From Paramoeba atlantica (lineage: Eukaryota > Discosea): DNA of 64,000 nucleotides. The notes under the pieces were generated by a model. It did no database searches, was not told where the DNA came from, and saw only the letters and a list, made by a program, of their open reading frames with translations. Where the stretch lies: NCBI GenBank assembly GCA_977017575.1, contig CDRNVI010000030.1:1116001-1180000 (forward strand). Reading direction: 5' to 3'. Of the stretch, positions 1-9,501 are shown one piece after another. How positions within the stretch are numbered: position 1 is the first letter of the stretch; each line of letters opens with the position of its first letter. The position numbers were made by a program, and so were the translations under genes.

Positions 1-1
1 T

Positions 2-514
2 ACGTCAATTCAACAGGAACATGGTGAGTCTCTAATTGCACATCTTATGTCGGATGAAAGCTTTCAGGAAAAAGAAAACGCGCTAAATGTTCCTGCCGTG
101 CTAGACGAATTTGAAAGGGCCAAGCAAGCCAAGGTGAGGGCTACCCCTGTACTGGGAGGAGTTGCACGATGGATTTCCGATAAATTCACTTCCGTTGAGT
201 ATATCGCGCAAAAAGCACCGACAATTGCAAAATTTGTGGTGGAAATTTGCGCCAAGAACAGGGCTCCACCGTCTTCGATCGAACAGTACTGGGTAATTCT
301 AAAAGAAGAGGGGGCCATTGACGCGATCGCGGTGGAAGGGCATCGATTCCTTAAGCAATGCGGACCTATTCGTGACGTTCTGAAGCATTTTTCGGATGTA
401 CCAGCGTTTCCAACAGTAGCTCGCGTTTCGAGCGCGTTGAATGAACTCGAGGCATACCTACAAACGGAACCCATCATATTAGAAGCCTTTCAGCGTCATC
501 GATCCCGATCGTAA
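2..514 (+). CDS. Uncharacterised protein, C-terminal part (gene enters from the left edge)
   Basis: The reading frame is open from base 2 to the TAA at 512-514, so it probably continues beyond the window; the first ATG inside the window is at 47. The visible 170 residues are soluble, mixed helical in appearance and without a membrane segment. A charged stretch (ENALNVPAVLDEFERAKQAK) is followed by a region with several Ala/Ile/Val-rich helices. I do not recognise a family. It is the only host gene on the plus strand and faces the minus-strand cluster tail to tail, so it would be the last gene of a neighbouring transcription unit. No function is proposed. Confidence 0.6.
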   Translation, partial: TSIQQEHGESLIAHLMSDESFQEKENALNVPAVLDEFERAKQAKVRATPVLGGVARWISDKFTSVEYIAQKAPTIAKFVVEICAKNRAPPSSIEQYWVILKEEGAIDAIAVEGHRFLKQCGPIRDVLKHFSDVPAFPTVARVSSALNELEAYLQTEPIILEAFQRHRSRS

Positions 515-645
515 AGGAAATTTTGAAACCAGAGAGTAAAAACAGCTCCGGAAGGCAATAAGGAAAGCCTTTGCGATACTTAGCGTCATCCTTATCGACG
601 CCGAGTCTTAAATTGTATAATTCAGTTCCTTTTAATCTTCCATCG

Positions 646-709
646 CCCCCCCCCCCCCCTTTATAGGTTCATTTGGGCAAAATCGAGGCTATTATAAACG
701 GGGGGGGGT
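646..709. repeat. C-run/G-run inverted repeat in the convergent strand-switch spacer
   Basis: A run of 14 C followed by TTTATAG is mirrored about 40 bases later by CTATTATAAAC and a run of G. The centre carries TTTGGGCAAAATCG. The arms can pair as a hairpin. Similar C-headed hairpins sit at 31308-31360 and 58163-58216. It lies between two gene ends that point at each other, where a kinetoplastid transcription unit would terminate. Whether it acts there or is a small mobile repeat cannot be told from sequence. Confidence 0.6.
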
Positions 710-774
710 ACAGTAAAACGAAGTGAAGCAAACATGTTAATGTCACTGCACTCCTAAATGACTGCCTCGTGCCA

Positions 775-1428
775 TCAAGATAATCTAAGAATACTTCGGA
801 CTCTTCGCCCTAATCGGGTGAACCAAGATGCATCTGCCAAGGCGTCATTTTTTCTCTTCAGCCGCACGTCAACTTGAACAATGGGATTCGTTTCCAAATA
901 ACCGAAATATAGACTATATGGCTTCATATCGAACAAAGAAGTATCAATAGGACAGTGTACCATTTCATAGTCTTCATTTCTCGACCTCAAGCATACTATT
1001 CGACGAGATATATCTCGCATTGAAAGATCGCCTTCTAGTGTGTCATCCGTCAAATTTGTTGTGCGAAACCTAATGGTGGGATGCTTTCTAGCGTCCAGAA
1101 CGTAGCTCGAGATGATTTCATAATCAAGAGCAGCTTTCTGGGCTTCAGACAATGGAGTATATTCACTATTCGGTCGCCACGAGTTATGAGAGTTCGCCAC
1201 TTCGTGTAGGGAGCCTACATTCTTTTGGGTAGAAGAGTCCGGGATCGCCCCTAGCGTACGTAAAGAAAAAGTGTCGAACCAGGCCTCCGGCAGTCCCCTT
1301 ACTTTGGATATGTCTATGGAAAAGTTCTTGCAAGCTATCCTAAAGTTATTACCCCAACTTGCCAGTCTGCCTTGCTTAAATACGGACACCTCCACTTCTG
1401 CTTCGGGGTATATCCAATTCGTAGTCAT
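775..1428 (-). CDS. YceI-like lipocalin-fold protein (tentative)
   Basis: A 217-residue protein. The order of conserved elements fits the YceI family (polyisoprenoid- or lipid-binding, antiparallel barrel). Near the start EVEVSVFKQGRLASWGNN resembles the family's opening strand and the Lys-x-Gly-x-(L/A)-x-x-Gly loop. In the middle a Leu-Ser-x-x-x-(K/R) helix leads into VLDARKHPTIRFR, the most typical YceI block, then LEGDLSMRDISRRI matches the next strand pair. The frame is open further upstream to 1587 but has no other ATG, so the start at 1428 is chosen. No signal peptide follows this start. The C-terminal 60 residues are not recognised. The gene is tail to tail with the plus-strand gene at 2-514. 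Family assignment rests on pattern only. Confidence 0.5.
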   Translation of the reverse strand: MTTNWIYPEAEVEVSVFKQGRLASWGNNFRIACKNFSIDISKVRGLPEAWFDTFSLRTLGAIPDSSTQKNVGSLHEVANSHNSWRPNSEYTPLSEAQKAALDYEIISSYVLDARKHPTIRFRTTNLTDDTLEGDLSMRDISRRIVCLRSRNEDYEMVHCPIDTSLFDMKPYSLYFGYLETNPIVQVDVRLKRKNDALADASWFTRLGRRVRSILRLS

Positions 1429-1782
1429 AAATAAAGAAGCCAAAAAACAAGAGACGTAACAAGAAAATCTGTACCATATTGAATGAAGCTCACTAGTACG
1501 GATACACAGGCGGGGTAAGTAATGACACACAACATTAATTCGACGAAACGCTTCTGAAAAAAAATGTTGCTCACCTCTAGGCCTCAAGGCCTAGAATGTG
1601 ACCATGCCAAACATCAGTTCCCTTCTATTCACATCGTTTTCGAGGCATTCAATCCACTTGAATCTACACGTTAAAAACAACATGTGGAGATCATAGAACT
1701 ATAAAACAATGGTCTTGAAAATCCAAGTGTGTCTGGAGTGATAGTATGCGAGAAGAATTTCGTAAGAACATTCCGCCTGGTA

Positions 1783-4700
1783 TTACCTAGGCCATGAGTG
1801 TTCTGTGCCATGCGGCGGGGTAGCCTCGTGAGGACCTATTTTATATTCCTGCGTGGGCTTCTCCGTCCTAAATTTATACTCCGGACTTCCCCATCGTTCC
1901 ACCGGCTGGTCTCGCTTCATCGACTCCACAGTCTGGAGTTTGTGTTGAACGTTCCGCGCGGCTAGCTGGTAGCAATAGTTAATCGTCCGCAGGTACTTCC
2001 CTCCCCAGGAGGCAAACCCATGCACGCTGTGCTGACGCTCCTCTACCCCTTGCCGGACCTTTTCATACAGCGGAGCCAGCTTGGCGTGTGCCAGAAAGTT
2101 TAGCCGGGTGTGAGCGTTGTGCATGGCCCCTAGAAGCGCTTTCTGTGCCTCCGCAATCCCCAGACTCCCTTCAGAAGTATTATTCAAACGGAGGTCGGTG
2201 ACAATTCCGGAGCCGTCCACCTCCGCCACCGCAAGGGCTTGTCCAACAGCATGCTCGTAATCCCCCCTCGCGGACAGACTGGTCACCTTGTCCTGGGCGT
2301 ACCACACAGGGCCGTTCAGGTTTCGCATATCTACGTCCTCCTGTTCGAGTTCGTCATAAATCCACCACCCCGACTCGGAACCCTCAAAGGATCGAGTAAA
2401 CAGCGCGCGGCGTCGGGACATCCACTCATCGAGCAGTAACCCGGGATGAAGCTGCTCATGTACGGCAAACAACGACCGTTCCGTGTCGATCTCATCCTCG
2501 GAGATGCCGCGGACGTTGGGATCCTCCACACCCACCGCAGAGCGCAATGTCTGTGCAACATACGCCATACTCACCCCCCCCTGCGGAGTCACGCGTTGTC
2601 CGAGCTCAAATTCCTGATCAATCGGGATATCATACTCCCGGGAACGTAAAAACCGCACCAGTCCGGGAAGCTCTTGCTTCGGAAAAAACTCCTCATCCAC
2701 AAGTGTATCCCCGACCCCCTCCTTAATATCCTGCTCCAAGGCATCCTGCACCACAAAAGCCTCGGAATGGCCCTCCACACAACATGCGGGGTGTCGCGTT
2801 GGGGTGACACTCCTACGGTAGGCTCGTATCCGAATCCGGTATGTCCCCCCAGGCAACGGGCTCGGGTCCCCCCCAAGCCCTCGCCCCACATACGGCAGCA
2901 GCACCTCCACACGCGGTTCCCCCGTGAGCTCCACGTTATCGTGCAATACCGCCGCAAACACCCAGCCCTCGTGTTCCGTGTCGTCGGGGTGCTGGTCGGA
3001 GTCCACAAAGGACTGCGTTAATCTCATGTCCTCTTCGGGTTCTGTGTCGTCCAGCAATCCCACAGAGGGGTCCGTGAGATACGCATGGGCAGCATCACAC
3101 GCAGCCGGGCGGCGTAACACGTGCTGACAGAACCACAGGGTGTACCAGGAGACGTCCCGTAGCCGGGGGTCTTGCGCACACAGCGCTGTGGCCTCGGAGT
3201 GGGTCGCGGCGGAGGCTGCGCGGTCCTTTGGAGTTTTCTTTCGCCACAGGGTGAGCTCGAGAGTTGCTTTTTGTCGTCGATGGAACGCGGCAAGGATGCG
3301 ATCCTTGCCGGAAGGGGGGAGGGGGGTGTCGAGCTCTGGGGGATGCCAGTGGAAGGCGATGGTGGCCTTGGTGCCGAGTTTCCAAGCCAGCGCGGGGTGG
3401 TCCCCGGTGGAGGTACGTCGTAGGGAAATATCCGTGAGGGGACCCCCACTCTCGGTGGAGGCAGCAAACTCCTCACGGGCCCTTTCTAGGTAGCGTCGCC
3501 GGAGTTTTCCCAGTCTCGAGCGAGCGGAGCGTAGCACCTTTGCGAGGTTTTCTTCCCAATCGACCATTTGTACTGACGAGGCACTCTCTTTGGAGTGGTC
3601 TTCCAGGGCATCCACTCCGGCCTCGGCCATAATGTCAGCGTGGCTCTGCCGATAGGTAAAAGGGGATGAGTAGTCAATAGCGTCCGCATGGGGACGTGAT
3701 AGGAAATACGCCTTCGCTAAGGCACGGACCTGCGTGGGCGTTCCATGTTGGAAAACGTACTCCCTACTTCCGTTGGGTGTGTGCTGGACGTAATTTCCTG
3801 AACCAAAGAACGTCCAATTGAGTTTGCACCAGATTTCATTCATACTCGGAATGATGGTTCCGCTTCCGAAGTCAAATGTGCTCTTGCGTAGGCTGTCCAA
3901 AAGCGCTTTTACAATTACATCCTCTGCTCCTGCGTTCTCGCATCGTACCCGTTGCCATGAGCGTGCAAAGCGCAGCTTGTGGGCATAGGTGGTGTACATG
4001 TGTTCACGCTGCATTTCATTCACGCGTTCATAGGTAGACCAGTACTCGTTGAGAGTAAAGGAACATCCAGGAATCGTTTCATTTAACATTGCGGTTATGG
4101 ACTCGTGTTCCGACTTCCACTCGGGCGTTGTGTCTCTTGGATCCGTAGGGTCAAAAGATCCTTCTAGAATTCGGATTTCTTCAAGCGAACGTTCATGGAG
4201 ACACATCTGAATTTGCTCCTCCTCTGTCATTATTGACCAAGCCTTTCGTATATTCTTTTCTATTTGTCTGATGCGTCTATTAGCATAAATGTCATGAACC
4301 TTCGAATATTGCGACGCTATGCGATCTGCAATAAACGCCCAACTTTTGGCTCTTTCAATATCTTTACTCAGCATTGCAACGAAATCCTTGCGCTCGTCAT
4401 TTAAAGGCTTTACACGATAACAAAAATCTTTAAGTTCCGCGCCATCGTAGTATGCAAACGCAGAGAGATTCAAATTTGAGTGAGGTTGATCGCCTTGAGA
4501 GTTTCTCGCAGTAGACCAAAACTGGTAAAGCTTTTCAGCATCCGCGTTTTCTAAAAGGTGTTCGAAATCCTTCATATGACGAGGCCTTGTGCCGAGTAGT
4601 CTATCAATACCCTTCGCGGTTTCCTGAAAAGTGGGGCAGTCTTCCCATCGTGTAGCTTCTAGATCAGCAGGATCTGCTAAAGGCGTTTTTTCATCACCCG

Positions 4701-5196
4701 CAAAACTCAGTTTTCCTACGTCGCTTGGGGCTCGGGAATGCTGTCGCATGTCCATTAAAATGCGTTCTTTGAAAATGCGCCGGTAAAAATCTTTAGATTG
4801 TTTGCGATGAGATTCGTCAGGACTGGCAAGATCCGTTCCAAGAAAGTCCTCACGCAGGATGTTGCGTCGGCGAGTAATTTCTTCGGGTGTTAGTGAGAGT
4901 GGGGCATCCACTACAGGATCCTTACCCACTTGAAGCCATCGTGCTATAACTTGATCTCGTGAGAGTCCGAAACCTGACCCCTCCGGACCCCAGGAAAGGC
5001 TGTGGTCCATATCCGTAGCCAGACTTTTAATAATGTTCACGGGTGGCTCTTTTTCCTTCGCGTCTGCATCCGCCGGGGATGTGGTAGATGTGGAGCACCA
5101 GCGACTCTCCCTTGATAGTGTACCTAGTGGAGACGAAGGCGCGCAATGATGCACCAAACTTCTCTCTCTGCGTTGCACAAAGCGTCTTATACTCAT
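1783..5196 (-). CDS. Large mitochondrial protein of unknown function
   Basis: A 1137-residue protein starting at an ATG. The first 45 residues are rich in Arg and Ser with no acidic residue until the end of the stretch (MSIRRFVQRRERSLVHHC...), a typical mitochondrial presequence. The body is charged and mostly helical to about residue 600, including Arg-rich helices near 570-590. Residues about 740-850 look beta-rich (VEVLLPYVGRGLGGD, GGTYRIRIRAYRR). No catalytic motif is visible. Large trypanosomatid-specific mitochondrial proteins of this type are often mitoribosome or RNA-processing components, but that is only an inference from size and targeting. Base composition changes inside the gene: the plus strand is C-rich to the left of about 3150 and G-rich to the right up to about 3450, while the N-terminal third has ordinary composition. 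Confidence 0.75.
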   Translation of the reverse strand: MSIRRFVQRRERSLVHHCAPSSPLGTLSRESRWCSTSTTSPADADAKEKEPPVNIIKSLATDMDHSLSWGPEGSGFGLSRDQVIARWLQVGKDPVVDAPLSLTPEEITRRRNILREDFLGTDLASPDESHRKQSKDFYRRIFKERILMDMRQHSRAPSDVGKLSFAGDEKTPLADPADLEATRWEDCPTFQETAKGIDRLLGTRPRHMKDFEHLLENADAEKLYQFWSTARNSQGDQPHSNLNLSAFAYYDGAELKDFCYRVKPLNDERKDFVAMLSKDIERAKSWAFIADRIASQYSKVHDIYANRRIRQIEKNIRKAWSIMTEEEQIQMCLHERSLEEIRILEGSFDPTDPRDTTPEWKSEHESITAMLNETIPGCSFTLNEYWSTYERVNEMQREHMYTTYAHKLRFARSWQRVRCENAGAEDVIVKALLDSLRKSTFDFGSGTIIPSMNEIWCKLNWTFFGSGNYVQHTPNGSREYVFQHGTPTQVRALAKAYFLSRPHADAIDYSSPFTYRQSHADIMAEAGVDALEDHSKESASSVQMVDWEENLAKVLRSARSRLGKLRRRYLERAREEFAASTESGGPLTDISLRRTSTGDHPALAWKLGTKATIAFHWHPPELDTPLPPSGKDRILAAFHRRQKATLELTLWRKKTPKDRAASAATHSEATALCAQDPRLRDVSWYTLWFCQHVLRRPAACDAAHAYLTDPSVGLLDDTEPEEDMRLTQSFVDSDQHPDDTEHEGWVFAAVLHDNVELTGEPRVEVLLPYVGRGLGGDPSPLPGGTYRIRIRAYRRSVTPTRHPACCVEGHSEAFVVQDALEQDIKEGVGDTLVDEEFFPKQELPGLVRFLRSREYDIPIDQEFELGQRVTPQGGVSMAYVAQTLRSAVGVEDPNVRGISEDEIDTERSLFAVHEQLHPGLLLDEWMSRRRALFTRSFEGSESGWWIYDELEQEDVDMRNLNGPVWYAQDKVTSLSARGDYEHAVGQALAVAEVDGSGIVTDLRLNNTSEGSLGIAEAQKALLGAMHNAHTRLNFLAHAKLAPLYEKVRQGVEERQHSVHGFASWGGKYLRTINYCYQLAARNVQHKLQTVESMKRDQPVERWGSPEYKFRTEKPTQEYKIGPHEATPPHGTEHSWPR

Positions 5197-5622
5197 GAGT
5201 AATATTTCTATACTCTAATAAATGTAATAAAAGATTGAAATATATTTATAAACATAATGAGTATGTACACATGTGCATAGTATAGTTTCAATACTACAGG
5301 TATTTCATTGGCTCCCAACCTTGTCAGCTGTAGTGTATTCCTAGTATGGGAGAACGCAGTATAGAAGAACCCTTCGTAATGTACACCAAAAATAAAGGCA
5401 AAAACCAATGAGTCACCAAGTTATTATGAACAAGTCGAAGAAAAAGAAAAGAGAAACAGCAAGCAAGAAACGAGGTGAGACAGAAAAATAAAACTACGCA
5501 AGCAGCAAAACAATAATTTTTAATTAGCTTTTATCGATTAAAAGTAGGAAAACTTACTGTACTAAAGCAAAATCCTATACTCTCGTGCCCTCCGTCGCTG
5601 AGCGCAGTTCCTCGCTTGCTCC
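5197..5622. other. AT-rich spacer
   Basis: AT-rich DNA between the start of the large mitochondrial gene and the end of the HAP2 gene. It holds only short chance frames; nothing else is recognised. Confidence 0.5.
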
Positions 5623-7530
5623 TTAGCTTGCTTTCCTTCCAATACGAAACATCCTCCGGACACCCCATGGAAGAACCACACCCACAACCAACACAACCCC
5701 CACAATCGTAATGGAGTACCTCACTACCCTGCGCACCACCCCACCCGCTACTTTACACAACGGGTTGTACCACGGACAAGACCCTCTCCTGCGAGACCCC
5801 TTCTCCTTCGCCACAACATACTCCACCCGGTCAAACCGAACCGGAGCTTGCAACTGTGGCATTTTCGGAGTTATTCCCTCACTTTCCCACCGCAGTGTAG
5901 CCTGACAGTAGTCCTCCCCCTCCACAAAGACATGTAAAAAACACGTCTGTGTCCCCGCGGGTCCGAGGGTGAGACTTAACTCCACCTCAGCCTCCTCCCC
6001 GGGCCCGAGGCTTTGGTAAACCGCAGGGGTGCGTACCGTACTACTGGCATTACACCCCATAGTGAGCGACCCGGCAGTGTCCTTCTCAAGGTTACGTACC
6101 CTCACTTTTAACACCCCCCGGCCCTGGGCAAAGCCATGGCCATGGGGAGTCATAGTAGTACTCACCGTATTCGTACTCTTAGTCGTAGGACTCGTAGCCG
6201 TAGGACTCGTAGTCGTAGGACTCGTAGCCGTAGGACTCGTAGTCGCAGGACTCGTAGCCGTAGGAATCGTAGTCGTGGGACTCGTACTCGTAGGAATTGT
6301 ACTCGTAGGACTCGTACTCGTAGGAATCGTATTCGTAGGACTCGTAGTCCCACTACCCGTACTCACAGGACGCGTAGTCCCCCTCCTTGTCCCCCTCCCC
6401 ACGGTAGCCCCCACCAAGACCACGTGCATGCGGCCGGAGCCTACGGCATGGATCTCGGTGAGGTGCTCGGTGGCATCAATCGTGAGGGTGACCAGGGAGG
6501 TGTGCCGCTGGGGGGGCAGCCCGTAGCTGAGGGCGTTGTCCCCGTGGCGGTACCCCAGGAAGGGGCCGAAGTCCGCGGGGAAGAACGAGGTGGTGTTGCC
6601 CACCCGCGCGGAGGCGGTGGCCTCGGAGAGGAGGTCGGCGAGTTGGTTGTGGAGACCGTGCCCGGCGGGGGCACGGCAGCGCTCGGGTTGGTGGACGTAG
6701 GCGGTGGGGGAGACACCGATTTTGTTGCACTGGGAGCCGTCCAGGGAGAATTTGGTTTTGTCAATCAGCGCGGGGTTGGTGCCGTTTTGGGAGACGACGA
6801 AAAATTTGTCGGAGAAGGTGGGGGGGTGGACGGGGGTCGCAAAGTCAGCGTGGTACTCTAAGGTGAGGTTTTCTCTTCGTACGGTCGGGGTGGAGGTGCT
6901 GACCTGAATGAATTCGCGCCAAGTGGTGGACAGATTCGCTGCAAGGGAGATCGTGGATTCGATTTGCGGGGGTTGAACCTCAAAGACGTGATACCAGGTG
7001 TGGTTGTACCGTAGACAGGTCACCAGAGAGCGCATGGTACCCATCCGGCAGCGGAGATCTCCGCGAAACAGTCGTGGGGGACAGAGACCGGCAACCGCAC
7101 AGGCCGAACACCGGCAGCAAAACCCATGGCGTGAGCCACACATTTCCTCTACTACCCTATCACAGTCTATGACATTGGTGAGGATGTGAGTCTCATACGG
7201 CGCCGCATCCACAGTTTGCTGATAGACGAGGGGGTAATGCAAAACCACCGCAGGCTTTTTAAGAGATAACTCAATGGGAGAACGAAATTGGCGAGAGACA
7301 CCACTGGAGGTATCCGTCGCCTTGGTGAGCAGAAAAGTCTCCGTTCCGTAAATGGCGCCTTCCTCCACAGAAAGGGTAACTTTGAGTAGGTGTCGCAACT
7401 TGCTAGGGGTTTTCTTATCCAAGACCGACGTAACGGAGGTCGCAACAATAGGGCACTTCGCGAAAGAAAGGTGTGTCGCAAGGACACACAATATCAACAA
7501 AGGTGGGGGACTATTTGATTTTTCACCCAT
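5623..7530 (-). CDS. HAP2: HAP2/GCS1 gamete membrane fusion protein
   Basis: A 635-residue membrane protein. The start at 7530 gives a signal peptide (LLILCVLATHLSFA); the frame opens at an ATG at 7623, which would add a poor 31-residue leader. The ectodomain has the family landmarks: GTETF and SPIELSLKK followed by a YPLVY segment (residues about 62-104), then the HAP2-GCS1 core at 131-195 with CGSRHGFCCRC, RGDLRC, TCLRYNHTWYHVFEV. A Thr/Ser/Pro repeat fills about 390-460, then a beta-rich membrane-proximal domain with paired Cys, CPWYNPLC, one membrane segment (about 605-622) and a short basic tail. HAP2 is the class II fusogen that merges gamete membranes in many protists and plants, so this gene implies a sexual stage. 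The island around 6430 shows a sharp C-to-G strand-bias flip. Confidence 0.87.
   Translation of the reverse strand: MGEKSNSPPPLLILCVLATHLSFAKCPIVATSVTSVLDKKTPSKLRHLLKVTLSVEEGAIYGTETFLLTKATDTSSGVSRQFRSPIELSLKKPAVVLHYPLVYQQTVDAAPYETHILTNVIDCDRVVEEMCGSRHGFCCRCSACAVAGLCPPRLFRGDLRCRMGTMRSLVTCLRYNHTWYHVFEVQPPQIESTISLAANLSTTWREFIQVSTSTPTVRRENLTLEYHADFATPVHPPTFSDKFFVVSQNGTNPALIDKTKFSLDGSQCNKIGVSPTAYVHQPERCRAPAGHGLHNQLADLLSEATASARVGNTTSFFPADFGPFLGYRHGDNALSYGLPPQRHTSLVTLTIDATEHLTEIHAVGSGRMHVVLVGATVGRGTRRGTTRPVSTGSGTTSPTNTIPTSTSPTSTIPTSTSPTTTIPTATSPATTSPTATSPTTTSPTATSPTTKSTNTVSTTMTPHGHGFAQGRGVLKVRVRNLEKDTAGSLTMGCNASSTVRTPAVYQSLGPGEEAEVELSLTLGPAGTQTCFLHVFVEGEDYCQATLRWESEGITPKMPQLQAPVRFDRVEYVVAKEKGSRRRGSCPWYNPLCKVAGGVVRRVVRYSITIVGVVLVVGVVLPWGVRRMFRIGRKAS
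6166..6345 (-). repeat. Coding minisatellite in HAP2 (15-base unit)
   Basis: About a dozen copies of a 15-base unit encode five-residue steps such as TSPTT, TSPTA and TIPTS (protein residues about 396-455). The result is a Ser/Thr/Pro stalk of mucin type, a likely target for O-glycosylation. Unit copies differ by few changes, so length variation between strains is expected. Confidence 0.85.
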
Positions 7531-7680
7531 TACAAGGAAATATGTATTTAAGTGAAACTGATTGAAGTACTTAAAAGTGTATAAATTACTTACACTGTTC
7601 GTATGTAAGATGTACATTTGCATTTACACCTCCCTACAACCCGGGAAACTGCCTAGTCCACAATATACTAGTACTACTTT

Positions 7681-7770
7681 GCGAGAGCTCTCCGATGAGC
7701 TATTATTTTCGAGGATTAGCTAAATTTTACAAAATTTAGACCCTCCCAGCATCTGCTTTGCACCCCTGTA
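7681..7770. repeat. Solo terminal repeat related to the element at 58245-58989
   Basis: This stretch matches, with many small differences, the right end of the element at 58245-58989. Shared landmarks in order are GAGCTCTC, GCTATTATTTTC, AAATTTTACAAA with TTTAGACCC, and the terminal CACCCCTGTA. Only one end is seen here, so it is a decayed or solo end in the spacer between HAP2 and trypanothione reductase (7624-8001). Nothing else is recognised in that spacer. Confidence 0.7.
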
Positions 7771-8001
7771 TGCCTTGCAAGAAAATATTTAACTGGAGGT
7801 GTTTGGTTACGTTGCAATCGTGAGGGTTACCAGTCCGTTTCGAACTTCGAACACCATGATTTACAATACGTATGCTTTGACACTTTATCTACTATCTCAA
7901 ACTGGGGATATCTTGACTTGCATGTGCACGCAGTTATTTTTTTAGCGGTGCTCAGCAAAATCCCATGAAACTACCCCAAGTGCTGAAAATGGTAGTGCAT
8001 A

Positions 8002-9501
8002 TTACGTTTGTGGTGCATTTTCGCTTCGTTTACCGTCGATGTAATAATATGCTGGCACCCGCATCGAACATAGCTCCTCGGAAGAAGTCGGATGCACACC
8101 AATCGTATTGTAAAAATCTTTTACTTTTGCTCCAAGACGCACAGCCACAGCTACCCCTTGAATCATTTCCGGGGTATCGGAACCTAGCAAATGTACTCCA
8201 ACGACTAACCCAGTATCGTAATCCGACACCAGTTTCATGAGGACTGCCTTGTGTGAAGCACCCGTCAGCTGGTGCATCATGGGCGTAAATCTAGTTTTGT
8301 ACACCGCAACGCGGGAAAATTTGCTTGCAGCATTCTCCTCAAGAATGCCGACAGTAGCAATGGGAGGAATAGAAAACACCGCAGATGGGATATTCGTGTG
8401 ATCTACCGGAACTTGTGAATTGCCAAACATATTACCAGCAACGCGAAATCCTTCATGAATGGCTACAGGAGTAAGATTGACTCGGTCTGTTATATCTCCC
8501 ACAGCCCAAACGTTGGCCAATGAGGTTTGACTAAATTCATTGACGTTTACAGCTCCATTTTTGGCTATATGAACACCTGCCTCTTGCAGACCTAGAGCTG
8601 CCGTACGTGGCTGTCGTCCCGTTGCACAGATAATAAGATCCAGATACCGAAAAATGTTTCCCTTATTGGTAAACACACACTTTTTTCCTGAAGTTGACTG
8701 TATCGCAGTAGCTTGTTCATTGAAATGAATTTCTACTCCCGGACATTTGCTTAATTGTGCCTTGAGCTCTTGACGACAATCAACATCAAACCCACGAAGA
8801 AATAGTTCACCGCGATAAAGCAAAATAATGTTAGGAACACCTAGCCCATGTAGAATGGAGGCGAATTCGACGGCGATGTATCCTCCCCCAATTATTAGAA
8901 CTCGGTTGGGTTGCTCAGATAAATAAAAAACTTCATTGCTTGTCACGACATGCTCAATACCCGGAATTGCAGGCTTGATAGGCCAACCACCGCAACTGAG
9001 CAAAATGTGTTCGCTCTTCACCGTGTGCTCTATAGCTGATTGTTCATTCCTTTGATCAATATCTTCTGTGATATATACACTCTTTCCGTCGCGACCAAGT
9101 GCTCCCCAACCTTGCACCAGGTCCATCTTAGCATCCTTGAACATTTCAATATAGGACTCGTTTATGCTCCGGATTGTTTTATCCTTCTTCTGCATCAGAG
9201 ATCCCCATTCAAGTTTCGGAAAAGCAGGAAAATTCCAACCAAATCCTTTGGCATCTTGAAAATTGTGATAAAAATTAGCCGCTTGTACCAAAAGCTTTTT
9301 AGGAACGCAACCAACATTGACGCACGTACCTCCAACGGCCGAGAAATGAGGCGGTCCATGAAAAATTTGTGGCTCCACAACCAGAACTTTTGCTCCGTAC
9401 AGGGTCGCACTGTAGTATGCTGCCTCCAGCCCACCAGACCCTGCACCGAGCACTATGAGATCGTACGAACGAGCAGCTGCGGCTACTAGAGGTAGAGTCA
9501 T
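8002..9501 (-). CDS. TRYR: Trypanothione reductase
   Basis: A 499-residue flavoprotein of the disulfide reductase family that keeps trypanothione reduced with NADPH, the core of kinetoplastid redox defence. Visible: FAD-binding GAGSGGLEAAY (about 19-29), redox pair Cys60/Cys65 in GGTCVNVGCVPKK, the NADPH-site GGGYIAVEFA, GDITDRVNLTPVAIHEG, and the C-terminal catalytic IGVHPTSSEE. Trypanothione rather than glutathione specificity is supported by Glu26 (Glu18 in trypanosome enzymes), the HGPP insertion before the redox centre and overall similarity. Two substrate-site positions differ from trypanosomatid enzymes: Tyr29 replaces the usual Trp21, and Phe stands where Ala343 is expected. No glycosomal C-terminal tripeptide is seen. 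Upstream, a T/C-rich tract and an AG four bases before the ATG could be a trans-splice acceptor. Confidence 0.92.
   Translation of the reverse strand: MTLPLVAAAARSYDLIVLGAGSGGLEAAYYSATLYGAKVLVVEPQIFHGPPHFSAVGGTCVNVGCVPKKLLVQAANFYHNFQDAKGFGWNFPAFPKLEWGSLMQKKDKTIRSINESYIEMFKDAKMDLVQGWGALGRDGKSVYITEDIDQRNEQSAIEHTVKSEHILLSCGGWPIKPAIPGIEHVVTSNEVFYLSEQPNRVLIIGGGYIAVEFASILHGLGVPNIILLYRGELFLRGFDVDCRQELKAQLSKCPGVEIHFNEQATAIQSTSGKKCVFTNKGNIFRYLDLIICATGRQPRTAALGLQEAGVHIAKNGAVNVNEFSQTSLANVWAVGDITDRVNLTPVAIHEGFRVAGNMFGNSQVPVDHTNIPSAVFSIPPIATVGILEENAASKFSRVAVYKTRFTPMMHQLTGASHKAVLMKLVSDYDTGLVVGVHLLGSDTPEMIQGVAVAVRLGAKVKDFYNTIGVHPTSSEELCSMRVPAYYYIDGKRSENAPQT

Noticed and set aside
6029-6861. Long plus-strand frames opposite HAP2, including an Arg/Thr repeat protein.
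   Set aside because: They are mirror readings of the coding minisatellite and GC-rich island; the minus strand has the signal peptide, HAP2 core and membrane segment.
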